64,000 nt of DNA from Durusdinium trenchii (taxonomy: Eukaryota; Sar; Dinophyceae; Suessiales; Symbiodiniaceae). Location: positions 560,617 to 624,616 of the forward strand of contig CAXAMN010026772.1 in NCBI GenBank assembly GCA_963970005.1. Direction: 5' to 3'. A model generated the notes under the pieces. It made no database searches, was not told the DNA's origin, and saw only the letters and a list, made by a program, of their open reading frames with translations. Positions 17,501 to 26,449 of this stretch are shown piece by piece (the first letter of the stretch is position 1; each line of letters starts with the position of its first letter). Both the position numbers and the translations under genes were made by a program.

Positions 17501-19865
17501 AGAAGGACCAACCACCAAACACGACGGAAAACGCTCAGGCTCCGCCCGTCTCCTCTCGGATCGACAGAGCCCACCCGGTCTCGTCCGAGGCGTTTGTTTG
17601 GTTCGGGTGCCTGAAGCTCGTCCGCAGGCTAAAAGAGAGCCATCGTGGTTGGTGCACAAACAGGAGACGCTTTCTCGAAAGACGTCCGTCACCTTCGAAC
17701 TCGCTGCCCCGGACCGGCGCCGCTTCGGCGCCTGGGAGACGGAGGCGCAGCTCGCTTGGGGCTCGTTTGGGCGAGGCCACGGAGGAGCGAGGAGACGGCG
17801 GCTCGGGTCAAATCGAATGGAATTGGTGACTTTGCATGGGTTGATCATAGTTCCCATCAGCTTGGGTCATGTGTCTGGCGTTGCCAAACGAAATGGTTTT
17901 GTCGAAAGGCCTCGGGCTGTTCTGCCTTATGATCTTTGTGTATCCTCCATGGTCAAAGCATGTCAAAGCTTGCAAAGAATGCACATTTCTCTATCAGTAC
18001 CAGTACGACTGAACATAGGGTTGCATGGGCACCCAATGACAAGCCTTTTGCCACGTTTCTCAGGCAGAAACCATGTTCCTTTCAATTGTTTTGGTTAAAA
18101 CGTCACAAAAAATAGAACCAAGACATATCCTCGGAGTCCAAGACTATTTGGTTTAAATATTCTTTGGGTCCTTTAGCCTTGTCGGTGCCGGTGCCAAAGA
18201 TCGTGAACTTCACTGGACTTACAATTCTAGGGTATGTTTCGAGTTTAACACCCTGGATTTCGCGAACATGTACCAAAATATACAAGCATAAGACCCCCAA
18301 ACAGCTTCAAAACGAGTCGTTTAGACGACTTGTTCTCGCGTTCACGTCCCAAACCGTAAGCGACGGTGGCGCGACATCGGTCTGCAAGACGACCGGGACC
18401 ATCCCACACGAAAGGCGCGTTTCGGAAACAAAGGAAGCCAAGGGTCCGGGGGGTTCCAGGGTGCCAAACAAAACACGTGAAACAACGGTCCAGCAGCACT
18501 CCAGGATTGGGTGTTGGGTAGCTTGGACAGTTTTTGTGGCTATCTTTGGGTCTTCCGTTTCCTTGGTTCCGCTGGCCGCCCAAACCGCCCTGAACGCCGC
18601 CCTTCCAGACTCGCCTGACCGCCTTCCCACTTGCTGTCGCCATTCTCCATGTAAGCAGGGATTTCTTCCTCCAGCGACATCCGGCGTAAATCCCAGAGCG
18701 AGATCTTTCCACTGCATCCGCCCGCCGCCAAGCGAATGTCATCCAGAAAGGCGACACAGTTGCTTTCAGCCATGGCAGTGGAAATCACCTGTGGTGATTG
18801 GTGGCTCTCCCGGAGGTCAAAGAGCAAGATCGTGCCATCCTGTACACAGACCTGGTCGGGACGGCGAGCGACGGGAACTCGCCAGTGTTGGCAAGCATGG
18901 CCCCCTGAGGCGACGGTGAGGTGGTGAATAGTCACGCAAAGAAAGGCAGGACCACAGGGCCGGCCACAGGCAGGACCGCAGGACATTCCCAAAAAAAGAG
19001 TCGCGGTATCCAAATACATCCATTTATACATCCATATAGAAACTATCAATCTACATCACCACCAGTATACTCACCACAAATTTGAAACAACAAAAAGGTG
19101 CCTTGCAAAAAGCGTGTCAAGCCACTGCCACCCGGTTCTGATCCTTCGAGCACTGGATGCAGCTCGGAGGCGCCGTCAGCTTCAAGGATGCCTCGGAGGC
19201 CAAGGCGTCGCCGCCCTCGGTCAAACGCCAGAGCTTCACCAATGGACGGGAGGAGCCCGTAAGAATCACATCTCCTGTGTGAAACACCCACCGCGGCCGC
19301 GGGCGAGGCCAGGGCGCCCGGAGCAGATGCGGAGCGAGTGGGGATTGGGAAACAGGTTGAAAGATAAAATGATAGAGGGCTTCTAGGGTTGTTTTCAAGA
19401 GTTGTGCAAAGGGGCATGTTTTGCTCTGCATGTCTTCAAGAGATGGCAATCAGAAAAGGCATCGTCAATGTAACCAAGGATGAACCCTATAGCAGGAATG
19501 ACACACCACCCCATCATAGAGGTCGCATGTCCGAAACATTCGAGCAAGTATATCCATGTATGTAGGAATCCATGGTGGATCATAAAGGTCCATACACATA
19601 GTAGTTGCCTGTCAACACTCTTCGCATGTCTTCACAATTCTTCATAAACAGCCCTTCATGGTATATCAAACAAGCGCTCCACAGGCTTTCACGCCCCCTT
19701 TTCACTCGTTTTCAGATTTTTCAGTATGTCCCCCCACAGACTTGGCTCCCTAGCTTGTCTCCTGAGCATGCCGCAAAGAGGATCTGATGTCCACGGCGTT
19801 TCAGCTCCTCGTCCGTGGCCTTCGCAATCGGCTCATAGCCGCCACTGAGCTCGGCCATGAAGCCG
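14357..19865 (-). CDS. WD40-repeat protein gene (multi-exon)
   Basis: At least six minus-strand exons carry WD40 blade signatures. In gene order: 19274-19132 (L-V-K-L-W-R-L), about 18904-18640 (G-T-I-L-L-F-D-L-R, then G-K-I-S-L-W-D-L-R-R), about 18391-18305 (L-T-V-W-D-V-N), about 17692-17615 (S-C-L-C-T-N-H-D-G-S-L-L-A-C-G), about 16619-16490 (V-R-S-L-S-F-D, K-M-K-V-W-A), about 16340-16050 (D-D-R-T-I-C-L-M-D, A-H-S-K-R-I-T-A-V) and 14536-14357 (S-A-S-W-D-G-L-V-K-L-W-D-L, stop TGA). A methionine-led exon at about 19859-19745 (M-A-E-L-S-G-G-Y-E-P) may be the start. WD40 proteins form propeller scaffolds; the specific role is unknown. Two exons need a frame change to read through, so the gene may be decayed or contain assembly indels. 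Confidence 0.7.
15467..15550. mobile_element. Miniature repeat with ACCAGCACCC ends (copy 1)
   Basis: This 84-bp unit starts ACCAGCACC and ends GGTGCTGGT, with a GGAGACCT-containing interior. It lies in a WD40 intron. Related units are at 38258-38342, 38480-38566 and 54569-54650. Terminal inverted repeats, constant small size and intronic position resemble introner-type or miniature inverted-repeat elements. Confidence 0.5.
18640..18904 (-). CDS. WD40 exon with two blades
   Basis: It reads D-G-T-I-L-L-F-D-L-R, then N-C-V-A-F-L-D-D-I-R-L-A-A-G-G-C-S-G-K-I-S-L-W-D, a clear pair of blade strands, followed by an acidic loop E-E-E-I-P-A-Y. A TGTACAG at about 18841 gives an alternative acceptor. 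The 3' edge is uncertain because no canonical GT donor follows; a GC after A-Y-M-E-N is one option. Confidence 0.7.
19132..19274 (-). CDS. Early WD40 exon
   Basis: Bounded by a CACACAG acceptor and a GTGGCA donor on the minus strand. It encodes D-V-I-L-T-G-S-S-R-P-L-V-K-L-W-R-L, a blade ending in the usual x-W-x-L, then C-I-Q-C-S-K-D-Q-N-R beginning the next blade. Confidence 0.7.
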
Positions 19866-20822
19866 CCCGGCCATGGCACGACCGAAACTGTTGTCTCGCC
19901 CCGACTTCGTCACAGCCCCTCGTCTCACTGGAGCCAAGTTGGGCCGAATTCGAGGATTTCCACGGCTGCCTGGACGACCAGGCAGGGATTCGAACAAAAT
20001 CGACCCAGCTTCACTGGGGAAATTGACCCTGGAAAGTAAATTCCCACCCATCAGCGACCACCAAGAAAACCAAGCCATCACTCCCCGTCACTTCTTGGTT
20101 TCGGATGGGAGCCCGCCGTTTTGGGTTGTGGGAGATGACAGGTGTGGCAACGACTGGGCGGCTTGCGCAGAATGATCCCTGCGAAGAAGGGTGTGACGGG
20201 AAGGAAGGGTGGGCTAGACCTATTTCAGGCATGGATGGGCTGAAAAAATGCATGCAAAGCACGTCCAGCTCAGGTGTTCAGTGCGAGAAAGGTCTATTTG
20301 GCCCCTGGTGAAAGGAAGGAATGCGCGGGAAATGACCATAAGGTCTTACTACCCAGAGGCTCATCAACGCTCAAACTGCTACATGTTGCTTCGTGAAGAC
20401 TCTGAGCCTTTGGTGCAAAATATATATATATATATTATATATATATATTATATATATATATTATATATATATATATTATATATATATATAACGAGGCACC
20501 ACACCAGAATCCGACAAGTCTTGGAAGGGCAGTCGGGTCAGGCAGATCGGCCGGACACTCTCCGCCCCAAAAAAGACATGTTTTCCGCCCGCCGTCCGCT
20601 CCCGTCTGGGACGTCCCAGATCGTTCCGGGGGGGGTGATGGCTCAACAACATGAAGAAAGCAACAGAGTGGTGTTTTCGACTTTCAACTCACCTGAAACA
20701 TCAGCAAGGACCTGGGGGGGGGGAAGACCCGTCGTCCCCAAGCGCCGGTGAAAAAAGCAGATAGATATCGGGGGGGGTCCACCCAGAAGATGAAGGATGT
20801 CCAGGAGGTGGGAAGTCCATAT

Positions 20823-20823
20823 C

Positions 20824-20867
<44 letters not shown>

Positions 20868-20909
20868 CCACCACCACCACCACCACCACCACCACCACCA
20901 CGACGACAC

Positions 20910-20968
<59 letters not shown>

Positions 20969-21019
20969 ACAGCAGCAACAGCAGCAACAGCAGCAACAGC
21001 AGCAACAGCAGCAACAGCA

Positions 21020-21091
<72 letters not shown>

Positions 21092-21094
21092 AAC
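20823..21094. repeat. CAA / CCA / CAG-CAA trinucleotide microsatellite
   Basis: About 45 bp of CAA, then about 33 bp of CCA, then about 185 bp of mixed CAG and CAA units, forming a composite trinucleotide array. All three frames are open on both strands (poly-Gln, poly-Asn/Ser, poly-Leu and so on), so the apparent proteins are artefacts of composition. Confidence 0.95.
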
Positions 21095-23495
21095 CCATTG
21101 ATCTGAGAAAACAAGCAAACAAAAACACCGCTCCAAAACCTCCTTGTGGCGAATCTGAGTTTACAGGGAAGAGATGCATCAAAAGCTTAAATTATCGCTG
21201 TTGTGACACGTGAGGGGTGTAGCCGAAAAAAAACTTCGAAACCATGAATTTCCGCAGAGCCCGTGGGAATTGTGGAAGCACTGGGTTTGTGGATGCATGA
21301 TGCCTCGTGTGGGCTGCCTAAGACTGGTAAGGCTGGTAGGTGGACCCGGAAACTGTGCTGAAGTCCAGTGAAAGGATATTTGGCCTTAGTGAAGTGTTCA
21401 GGAGGTTCCCGAGATGAGGTATATAGACGTCAGAGCATTGGATTTATGGTCAGAATGACTCTCAGGTGACAGAATGTGCGTGCAAAACAATGATATATCT
21501 AGACCTTCGTCGGAGTGTGGCTGGAGATCCCCAGCAGGTGACCCCGTGGAAGGTGCTGGCAAAAGATCTTGTGTCGGTTGAATCAACATGCCTTGGTGGC
21601 TTGGTGGGACAGCCGAAGGAATGCACAAAAATGGTGAAGCCCACCCTGTTCTACTTCAACACAGGGCATTGCGGGTGTTTGAAGGACACCGACATTCAAA
21701 AGTTGGAAGATCCATTCACCAGAGTAGGACCAAGAGTCGGGAATGTCACGGTAATTATGCCAAAATAGAATCTTATATATATATATATATACTACCCTGG
21801 GAGTCGTCTTTAGGGGACCTGAAAGGGAACTTCCTTTACTTCACCCGGTCCAAATATGGTCTTTGGACTTCTAGGGTATATATATTCTGTATAGACTAGG
21901 ACTCCACACGGGATGACTAACACCCGACCGCGGCTGAGTCCACCGAGCAAGATGGGCCGGACGTCGGGAGACGTCCACCTCAGGCGTCTCGGCGGATCAC
22001 GGCGTTCACGTGGGGCGGAGACCGGCGGTTTGTTTCCCACGCCGTGCTGAGCTGGGTGATCTGATTCATTGGATATCTTGCTGTTTAAAAAGCAGTGCGA
22101 CTAATATCTTTCGGATGTTATTTAAAGAAAAAATCGTTAGGGTTCATTTTGAACCATATCTTTCTTTAGGTCGGGGTTTTTATAAAGTTATATACCGTAT
22201 ACCCAAACGCTCATATGCAGGGGCCCAAATCCCGAAACCTGTACCGGAATCCTCTCCAGGGGTCCGGACGCGAACCACTCCATATGGTTTTGAGGGACCG
22301 GTCGGCCGGTTTTTCACGTTGCGCGTCTGGGTAGGCAGTTGTTTTCATATGGGCCATTCATCTTCATCTAATTTTGCAAAAAGGTCTTCTTAGTGGTCTT
22401 CTCCTGCACCCCCAGTCGGGCTGGTCGATGGACACCCCTTAAGACCTCTGTTCGTTACATGGACATCCTGGACACCCCGCGGTGGTGCGATGTTCGGCTC
22501 GACCTCACTGGCCGTGGACGAAAAATGCCGTTCGTCCAGTGGTCCGAATGGACACCCTGTCTTTTGGTCACGGCACGACACCCCCAGTGTGGTCCTCGGG
22601 GTCCTGGTAGGTTATTCTTCCTCTCAGAGTATGGTGGGAGACCCCAACAAATCGATCGATCGAAGTTCGTAGATCCCCGGCACATAGAAAACGTCATGGA
22701 AACGGTGCCACGACTAGACGTTTTGAACCTGCGACTCCGCACGTTCCGAACCCACAAACCGGTTTCAGCTTGGTCGGTGGGGTGCCCCTCCGCTCGCGGC
22801 AACGGCAGAGAGATCCAATGGAACCCCGTAACGGGCCTAACAAGCCTCCAAAGGAGACCTGTACCAGGACCATCCAGGGGGTGTCCAATGGACTACCCTC
22901 CACTACATATATAGGTTTCCATTGGGCACCGCTAGAGTCGGGTGCTGGTACCAGAAGTCACATGTACGACAGGTGGTGTTTAGTCCCATGCAGTGGATGT
23001 GGATAGCACTCCGACAGCACCCTCCATGGATAGCACCCTGGTAGAGTGACTGCTGGCAGAGTGACCTCCAAATCAACAACTATGACATCCGGGAGTCATT
23101 AGTCCCTCATTCTTTCGACCTTCTCTTTCCCCAGCGCCCAAAAAACAAAACAAAACATCTTCCCAAAACCAAAAGGATTCCACAAGGGAGAACCTTATCG
23201 CCGATTCTCCGGGCGTCCTCCAGGCTTCTCCGGGCGTCCTCCGCGTTTTTTCAGTCCCGGACGGGCTCACCGTGGAGATCGGCGACCTGGGGCGCGACCG
23301 CATGCGACCGCGTGCGGAAAGACTTGGCGTGGGCGACCCGATCTTTGGATGACCCGGTTGGGGCGACCAGAGTTTCAGGGTTCCAGGGCCAAAGGCCCAC
23401 CAAATGGATCTCTACTAAGAACCCCCGTTCAGAGCCATGCATGTTCCACCGGATATTTCTAGCCGTGATGCGGGCGGTATGATGTGTGTGAATGC

Positions 23496-23612
23496 CCCCC
23501 TCCGAGTCTAGGAGCTTCCCTTTTTACTTTCAAGCATGCAGGGGGATGCCGGGGACCGGGGATCTCCATGGTCGGCATTCAACGAAGACACCATGGATTT
23601 CCGTGATATGAG
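23496..23612. repeat. Dispersed repeat, copy 1 (CCCCCTCCG...GATATGAGTC)
   Basis: About 117 bp beginning CCCCCTCCGAGTCTAGGAG, with an AAGCATGCAGGGGGATGCC core and ending GATATGAGTC. It matches 32056-32170 closely; the second copy lacks a short GGGGACC segment. Both are preceded by TG-rich sequence. Same orientation, no coding capacity. Confidence 0.75.
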
Positions 23613-23921
23613 TCAAGGGTTGTTCGTCCCGGGCGGCATCGCACGGAACCGGGAGACAAAAGAACGAAGAAGTGCCACGTCATGATTGAGAGTTTTGAAT
23701 GAAAACGTCGTTGAGAGCATCAACGCGCGGCTCAATGAACGCACCTTGAATAAAAAAACGGCAATTGCGCATGCACTGGCCAACGTAATCTAACAAGCAA
23801 GTACATCCGCGCCACCGATAACATTAAAGGCCTTCTGCTTCTCGGCCAAACAACATGAGCCCCTTTGTCTTCCAAGCCGCTCTCAATCCTTTTTAGCTCT
23901 TGAAATCATGGTGTCGTAGTC

Positions 23922-24200
23922 TCACGGCAAAAACTTGTCCTGCAGTGCGCGCGTAGGCTCAATTGGAGTCAGCCACCAATTTCCGTCGGCGGCTGCCGCG
24001 AGCACACTGGGCAAGTCGGCCGTCTTCAAAAACACACGGGGGCAAAGACGATGGTTTACAAGACGACCCACCTCGTCCAAAGGACAGCGGTCAACCTTGT
24101 CTTCCATGCCTTCCCCCCTTCTCCTTGGCTTGCTCCACAATTCGCGGAGGGCTTCGCCCGCCGCCGTGGACAGCCGGATGTCGGATGTGGGCAACCACAT
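23922..24200 (-). CDS. Probable exon(s) of an unrecognised minus-strand gene
   Basis: A 92-codon frame ending in a stop reads like real protein: T-A-A-G-E-A-L-R-E-L-W-S-K, then C-P-L-D-E-V-G-R-L-V and L-P-S-V-L-A-A-A-A-D-G-N-W-W. It may be the C-terminus of the gene whose other exons lie at 24.2-25.3 kb. No family recognised. Confidence 0.4.
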   Translation of the reverse strand: MWLPTSDIRLSTAAGEALRELWSKPRRRGEGMEDKVDRCPLDEVGRLVNHRLCPRVFLKTADLPSVLAAAADGNWWLTPIEPTRALQDKFLP

Positions 24201-24209
24201 CGTTTAGCA

Positions 24210-24430
24210 CACTCACTGAGCTTGATGCTCCAAAGCATTGCCCCGCTTTGCATCGGGTCAACTGAATGAGAAACAGCCTGTTGCTCCTTTTCGGCCGCAG
24301 CGCAGGCAAGACCTTGTACCGGGCGAGTTTCCACAGAAAGGACGTGGCCACGGCAATCTGAAATTGAAGTCCCCCGGAAACCCGGATTTTGTTCAACAAA
24401 GACCAAACCTGCTTCAGGCCGTCGGAAAAA
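24210..24430 (-). CDS. Probable exon, helix-rich, unrecognised
   Basis: One minus-strand frame reads Q-V-W-S-L-L-N-K-I-R-V-S-G-G, then F-Q-I-A-V-A-T-S-F-L-W-K-L-A-R-Y-K and L-F-L-I-Q-L-T-R-C-K. The amphipathic pattern suggests a real exon between the 24709-24488 exon and the 24200-23922 exon. Edges are not defined. Confidence 0.4.
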
Positions 24431-24487
24431 GGGAATTAAGAACTGACGCTCCGGGGCATCGCCATGCAAAATTTGATCAAGTCGAGG

Positions 24488-24709
24488 TCATCGGAAAAAG
24501 GAATCGATCACCATCGTGGTCGGCCTTCCGGATACCCGTCGCCCCAACCGCGCGGCGATCAAAACGTTGTTGGGAACGTAAATGGCAGCTGGTGGGAGCT
24601 CTTTGGCAACCCACAGCTGCATATCCCAAGGGTGCAACATGGGTGGACTCCACACCACGAATTCGCCTAACCAGACCTGGCCGTCCACAATGATGTGGCA
24701 CCGCCCGTC
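24488..24709 (-). CDS. Probable exon, unrecognised protein
   Basis: After a GCTGACAG acceptor the frame reads D-G-R-C-H-I-I-V-D-G-Q-V-W-L-G-E-F-V-V-W, continuing P-W-D-M-Q-L-W-V-A-K-E-L and P-N-N-V-L-I-A-A-R-L-G. It is well balanced in composition and about 70 codons long. It looks like the body of a folded domain, but I cannot name the family. Confidence 0.5.
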   Translation of the reverse strand, partial: DGRCHIIVDGQVWLGEFVVWSPPMLHPWDMQLWVAKELPPAAIYVPNNVLIAARLGRRVSGRPTTMVIDSFFR

Positions 24710-24850
24710 CTGTCAGCACAGTTGACGACGAAAGCTTGACCAACTCCAAAGCGACAAGTTTGAACGGTGTAGTACCCATTTTCCCCAAACAGTTTACTGT
24801 TGGGGTTCTATCTTAGAAATAGAGCTGGCCACACTTGCTGCGCCCCTCTG

Positions 24851-25058
24851 CCCGGCTCTGTGTCCGGGCCTTGTCCTCTGTGGCTGGGCTCTGTGGCCCG
24901 GCTCTGTGTCCGGGCGTCCATTTCCCAAAAGAGCTGGAGGCTTTTGAAAAGTATACTTGCATTCGTTTCCACCAGCATTGGAATTTTCGGAGTTGACGCC
25001 GACGCCCAAAAAAATGCTGACGCTGTTTGGAAACTGCACGCCCGGACACAGAGCCGGG
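24851..25058. repeat. Inverted and direct copies of CCCGGCTCTGTGTCCGGGC
   Basis: The 19-mer occurs at 24851-24869 and 24897-24915 and is inverted at 25040-25058, giving a foldback of about 140-190 bp of loop. Between the direct copies is a CTCTGTGGC variant. Non-coding, probably a small repeat or hairpin. Confidence 0.6.
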
Positions 25059-25086
25059 CCAAACATTGCCCTTAATAGCCACAATG

Positions 25087-25269
25087 TTACACGATTCGTC
25101 GACGCAACTCACTCATCACTAGTTTTACTCGAAGCGGCTCATGTATCCAACGACGAAAGGTCGAGCCTGCCACCTGCGCAGTGCCACACGAAGCAATGCG
25201 CAGTTTCATCACCTGGAGCATCTGCACGCTCAACGTGGCGGCTCTGCTCTTTTTGCTCGTGTCCTCCAA
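25087..25269 (-). CDS. Probable exon, unrecognised
   Basis: The minus-strand frame encodes A-A-T-L-S-V-Q-M-L-Q-V-M-K-L-R-I-A-S-C-G, then F-R-R-W-I-H-E-P-L-R-V-K-L-V-M-S. It is helix-rich with regular hydrophobic spacing. It may be an upstream exon of the 23.9-24.7 kb gene. Only one strand and composition support it. Confidence 0.35.
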   Translation of the reverse strand: MEDTSKKSRAATLSVQMLQVMKLRIASCGTAQVAGSTFRRWIHEPLRVKLVMSELRRRIV

Positions 25270-25489
25270 AGCAGAATCGTTGATTAAAATTGTTGTCGCT
25301 ACATCGTTGAGTCGTTGGGCCCAATCGAAACAAAACTCTTTAGGTTGTCCTCTTGTTGGTTAAAGCATTGGCCCTATGCACCCGTGCACTTTTTTGCTCA
25401 CACATCAAAATTACACCGATAGCTAGGCAGAATCCCACGACCTGTTGACATGCGACTGGCTGGAGCAAGATGTACGCAGCCTGCACAGC

Positions 25490-26170
25490 CAGCTTACGGC
25501 ACCTCCACAACGGCACCCAGCACCAACCGGCACCAGCAACCTGTCTCCACCACGTGCACAGGCAGCTCACAGCACCAGCACCGGCACCCAGCACCCAGCA
25601 CCAGCACGGGCACCCGGCACCAGCACCAGCAACCTGTCTCCACCACGTGCAGCAGCAGCACCGNNNNNNNNNNACCACGCGCGCAGCCAGCTCACACCAG
25701 CGCCGGCACCCGGCACCAGCACCAGCAACCTGTCTCCACCACGCGCACTCCCAGCTCACAGCAACCAGCACCAGCACCCGAGCACCGGCACCAGCAACTT
25801 GTCTCCACCACGTGCACAGCCAGCTCACAGCACCAGCAGCGGCACCCGGCACCAGCACCAGCAACCTGTCTCCACCACGTGCACAGCCAGCTCACAGCAC
25901 CAGCACTGGCTCACAGCACCAGCACCAGCACCAGCACCCGGCACGCAGCACCAGCACCGGCACCGGGCACCAGCAACAGCAACCTGTCCTCACCACGCGC
26001 ACAGCCAGCTCACAGCACCAGCACCGGCACCGGGCACCAGCACCAGCAACCTGTCTCCATCACGTGCACAGCCAGCTCACAGCACCAGCACCGGAACCCG
26101 GCACCAGCACCAGCAACCTGTCTCCACACGCGCAAGCTCACAGCACCAGCACCAGCAACCTGTCTCGAAA
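25490..26170. repeat. CAG/CAC-rich minisatellite, unit about 60-70 bp
   Basis: Tandem units contain CAGCTCACAGCACCAGCACC and AACCTGTCTCCACCACG and vary in length. The array contains an assembly gap (25664-25673), so its true length is unknown. All three plus frames are open for about 250 codons because stop words are absent from the unit; I do not count these as proteins. Confidence 0.9.
25664..25673. other. Assembly gap (10 N)
   Basis: Ten N characters within the minisatellite. A fixed gap of 10 usually marks a join of unknown length. Confidence 0.99.
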
Positions 26171-26449
26171 GCGCGCACGGGCAACTCATTGTTATTTGAA
26201 GTAAGAACCCCATAGCTTCGCTATCTGGGACACAACGTTACTATACAACATTTCACTACCCGTGGAATTTTCACGGCAGCCCTTATCCTGGACAAGGTCA
26301 AAGGACAACGGCGGCTCAGTGAAGTTTGGGTGGTGAGTCCATTGGAGCTTCACGTTGGACTCCCTGAGGCGGAGGCTCCAGGGTCGAGGCAGCCGTCGTC
26401 GTTGATGGCAGCGACGCCTTTGCCTGACAGGACCAGGTCGAGCCGAAGC

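Larger units (their letters stand above)
19866..23921. other. Repeat-rich stretch without a recognised gene
   Basis: It contains a (TA)n foldback at about 20419-20490, a long CAA/CCA/CAG tract at 20823-21094, another (TA)n at about 21776-21790 and pieces of the dispersed intron repeats (CCTGGGAGTC at about 21803, TTGGACTTCTAGG at about 21870). Open frames through the trinucleotide tract encode homopolymers and are not evidence of a gene. A segment at about 22420-22620 has several GACACCCC words. Confidence 0.4.

Noticed and set aside
20643..21213. Poly-Leu, poly-Gln, poly-Asn/Ser and poly-Cys proteins
   Set aside because: All are readings of one trinucleotide array in different frames and strands.
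25445..26215. Three overlapping plus-strand open frames of about 250 codons
   Set aside because: They all lie over a CAG/CAC minisatellite with no stop words and cross an N gap; composition explains them.
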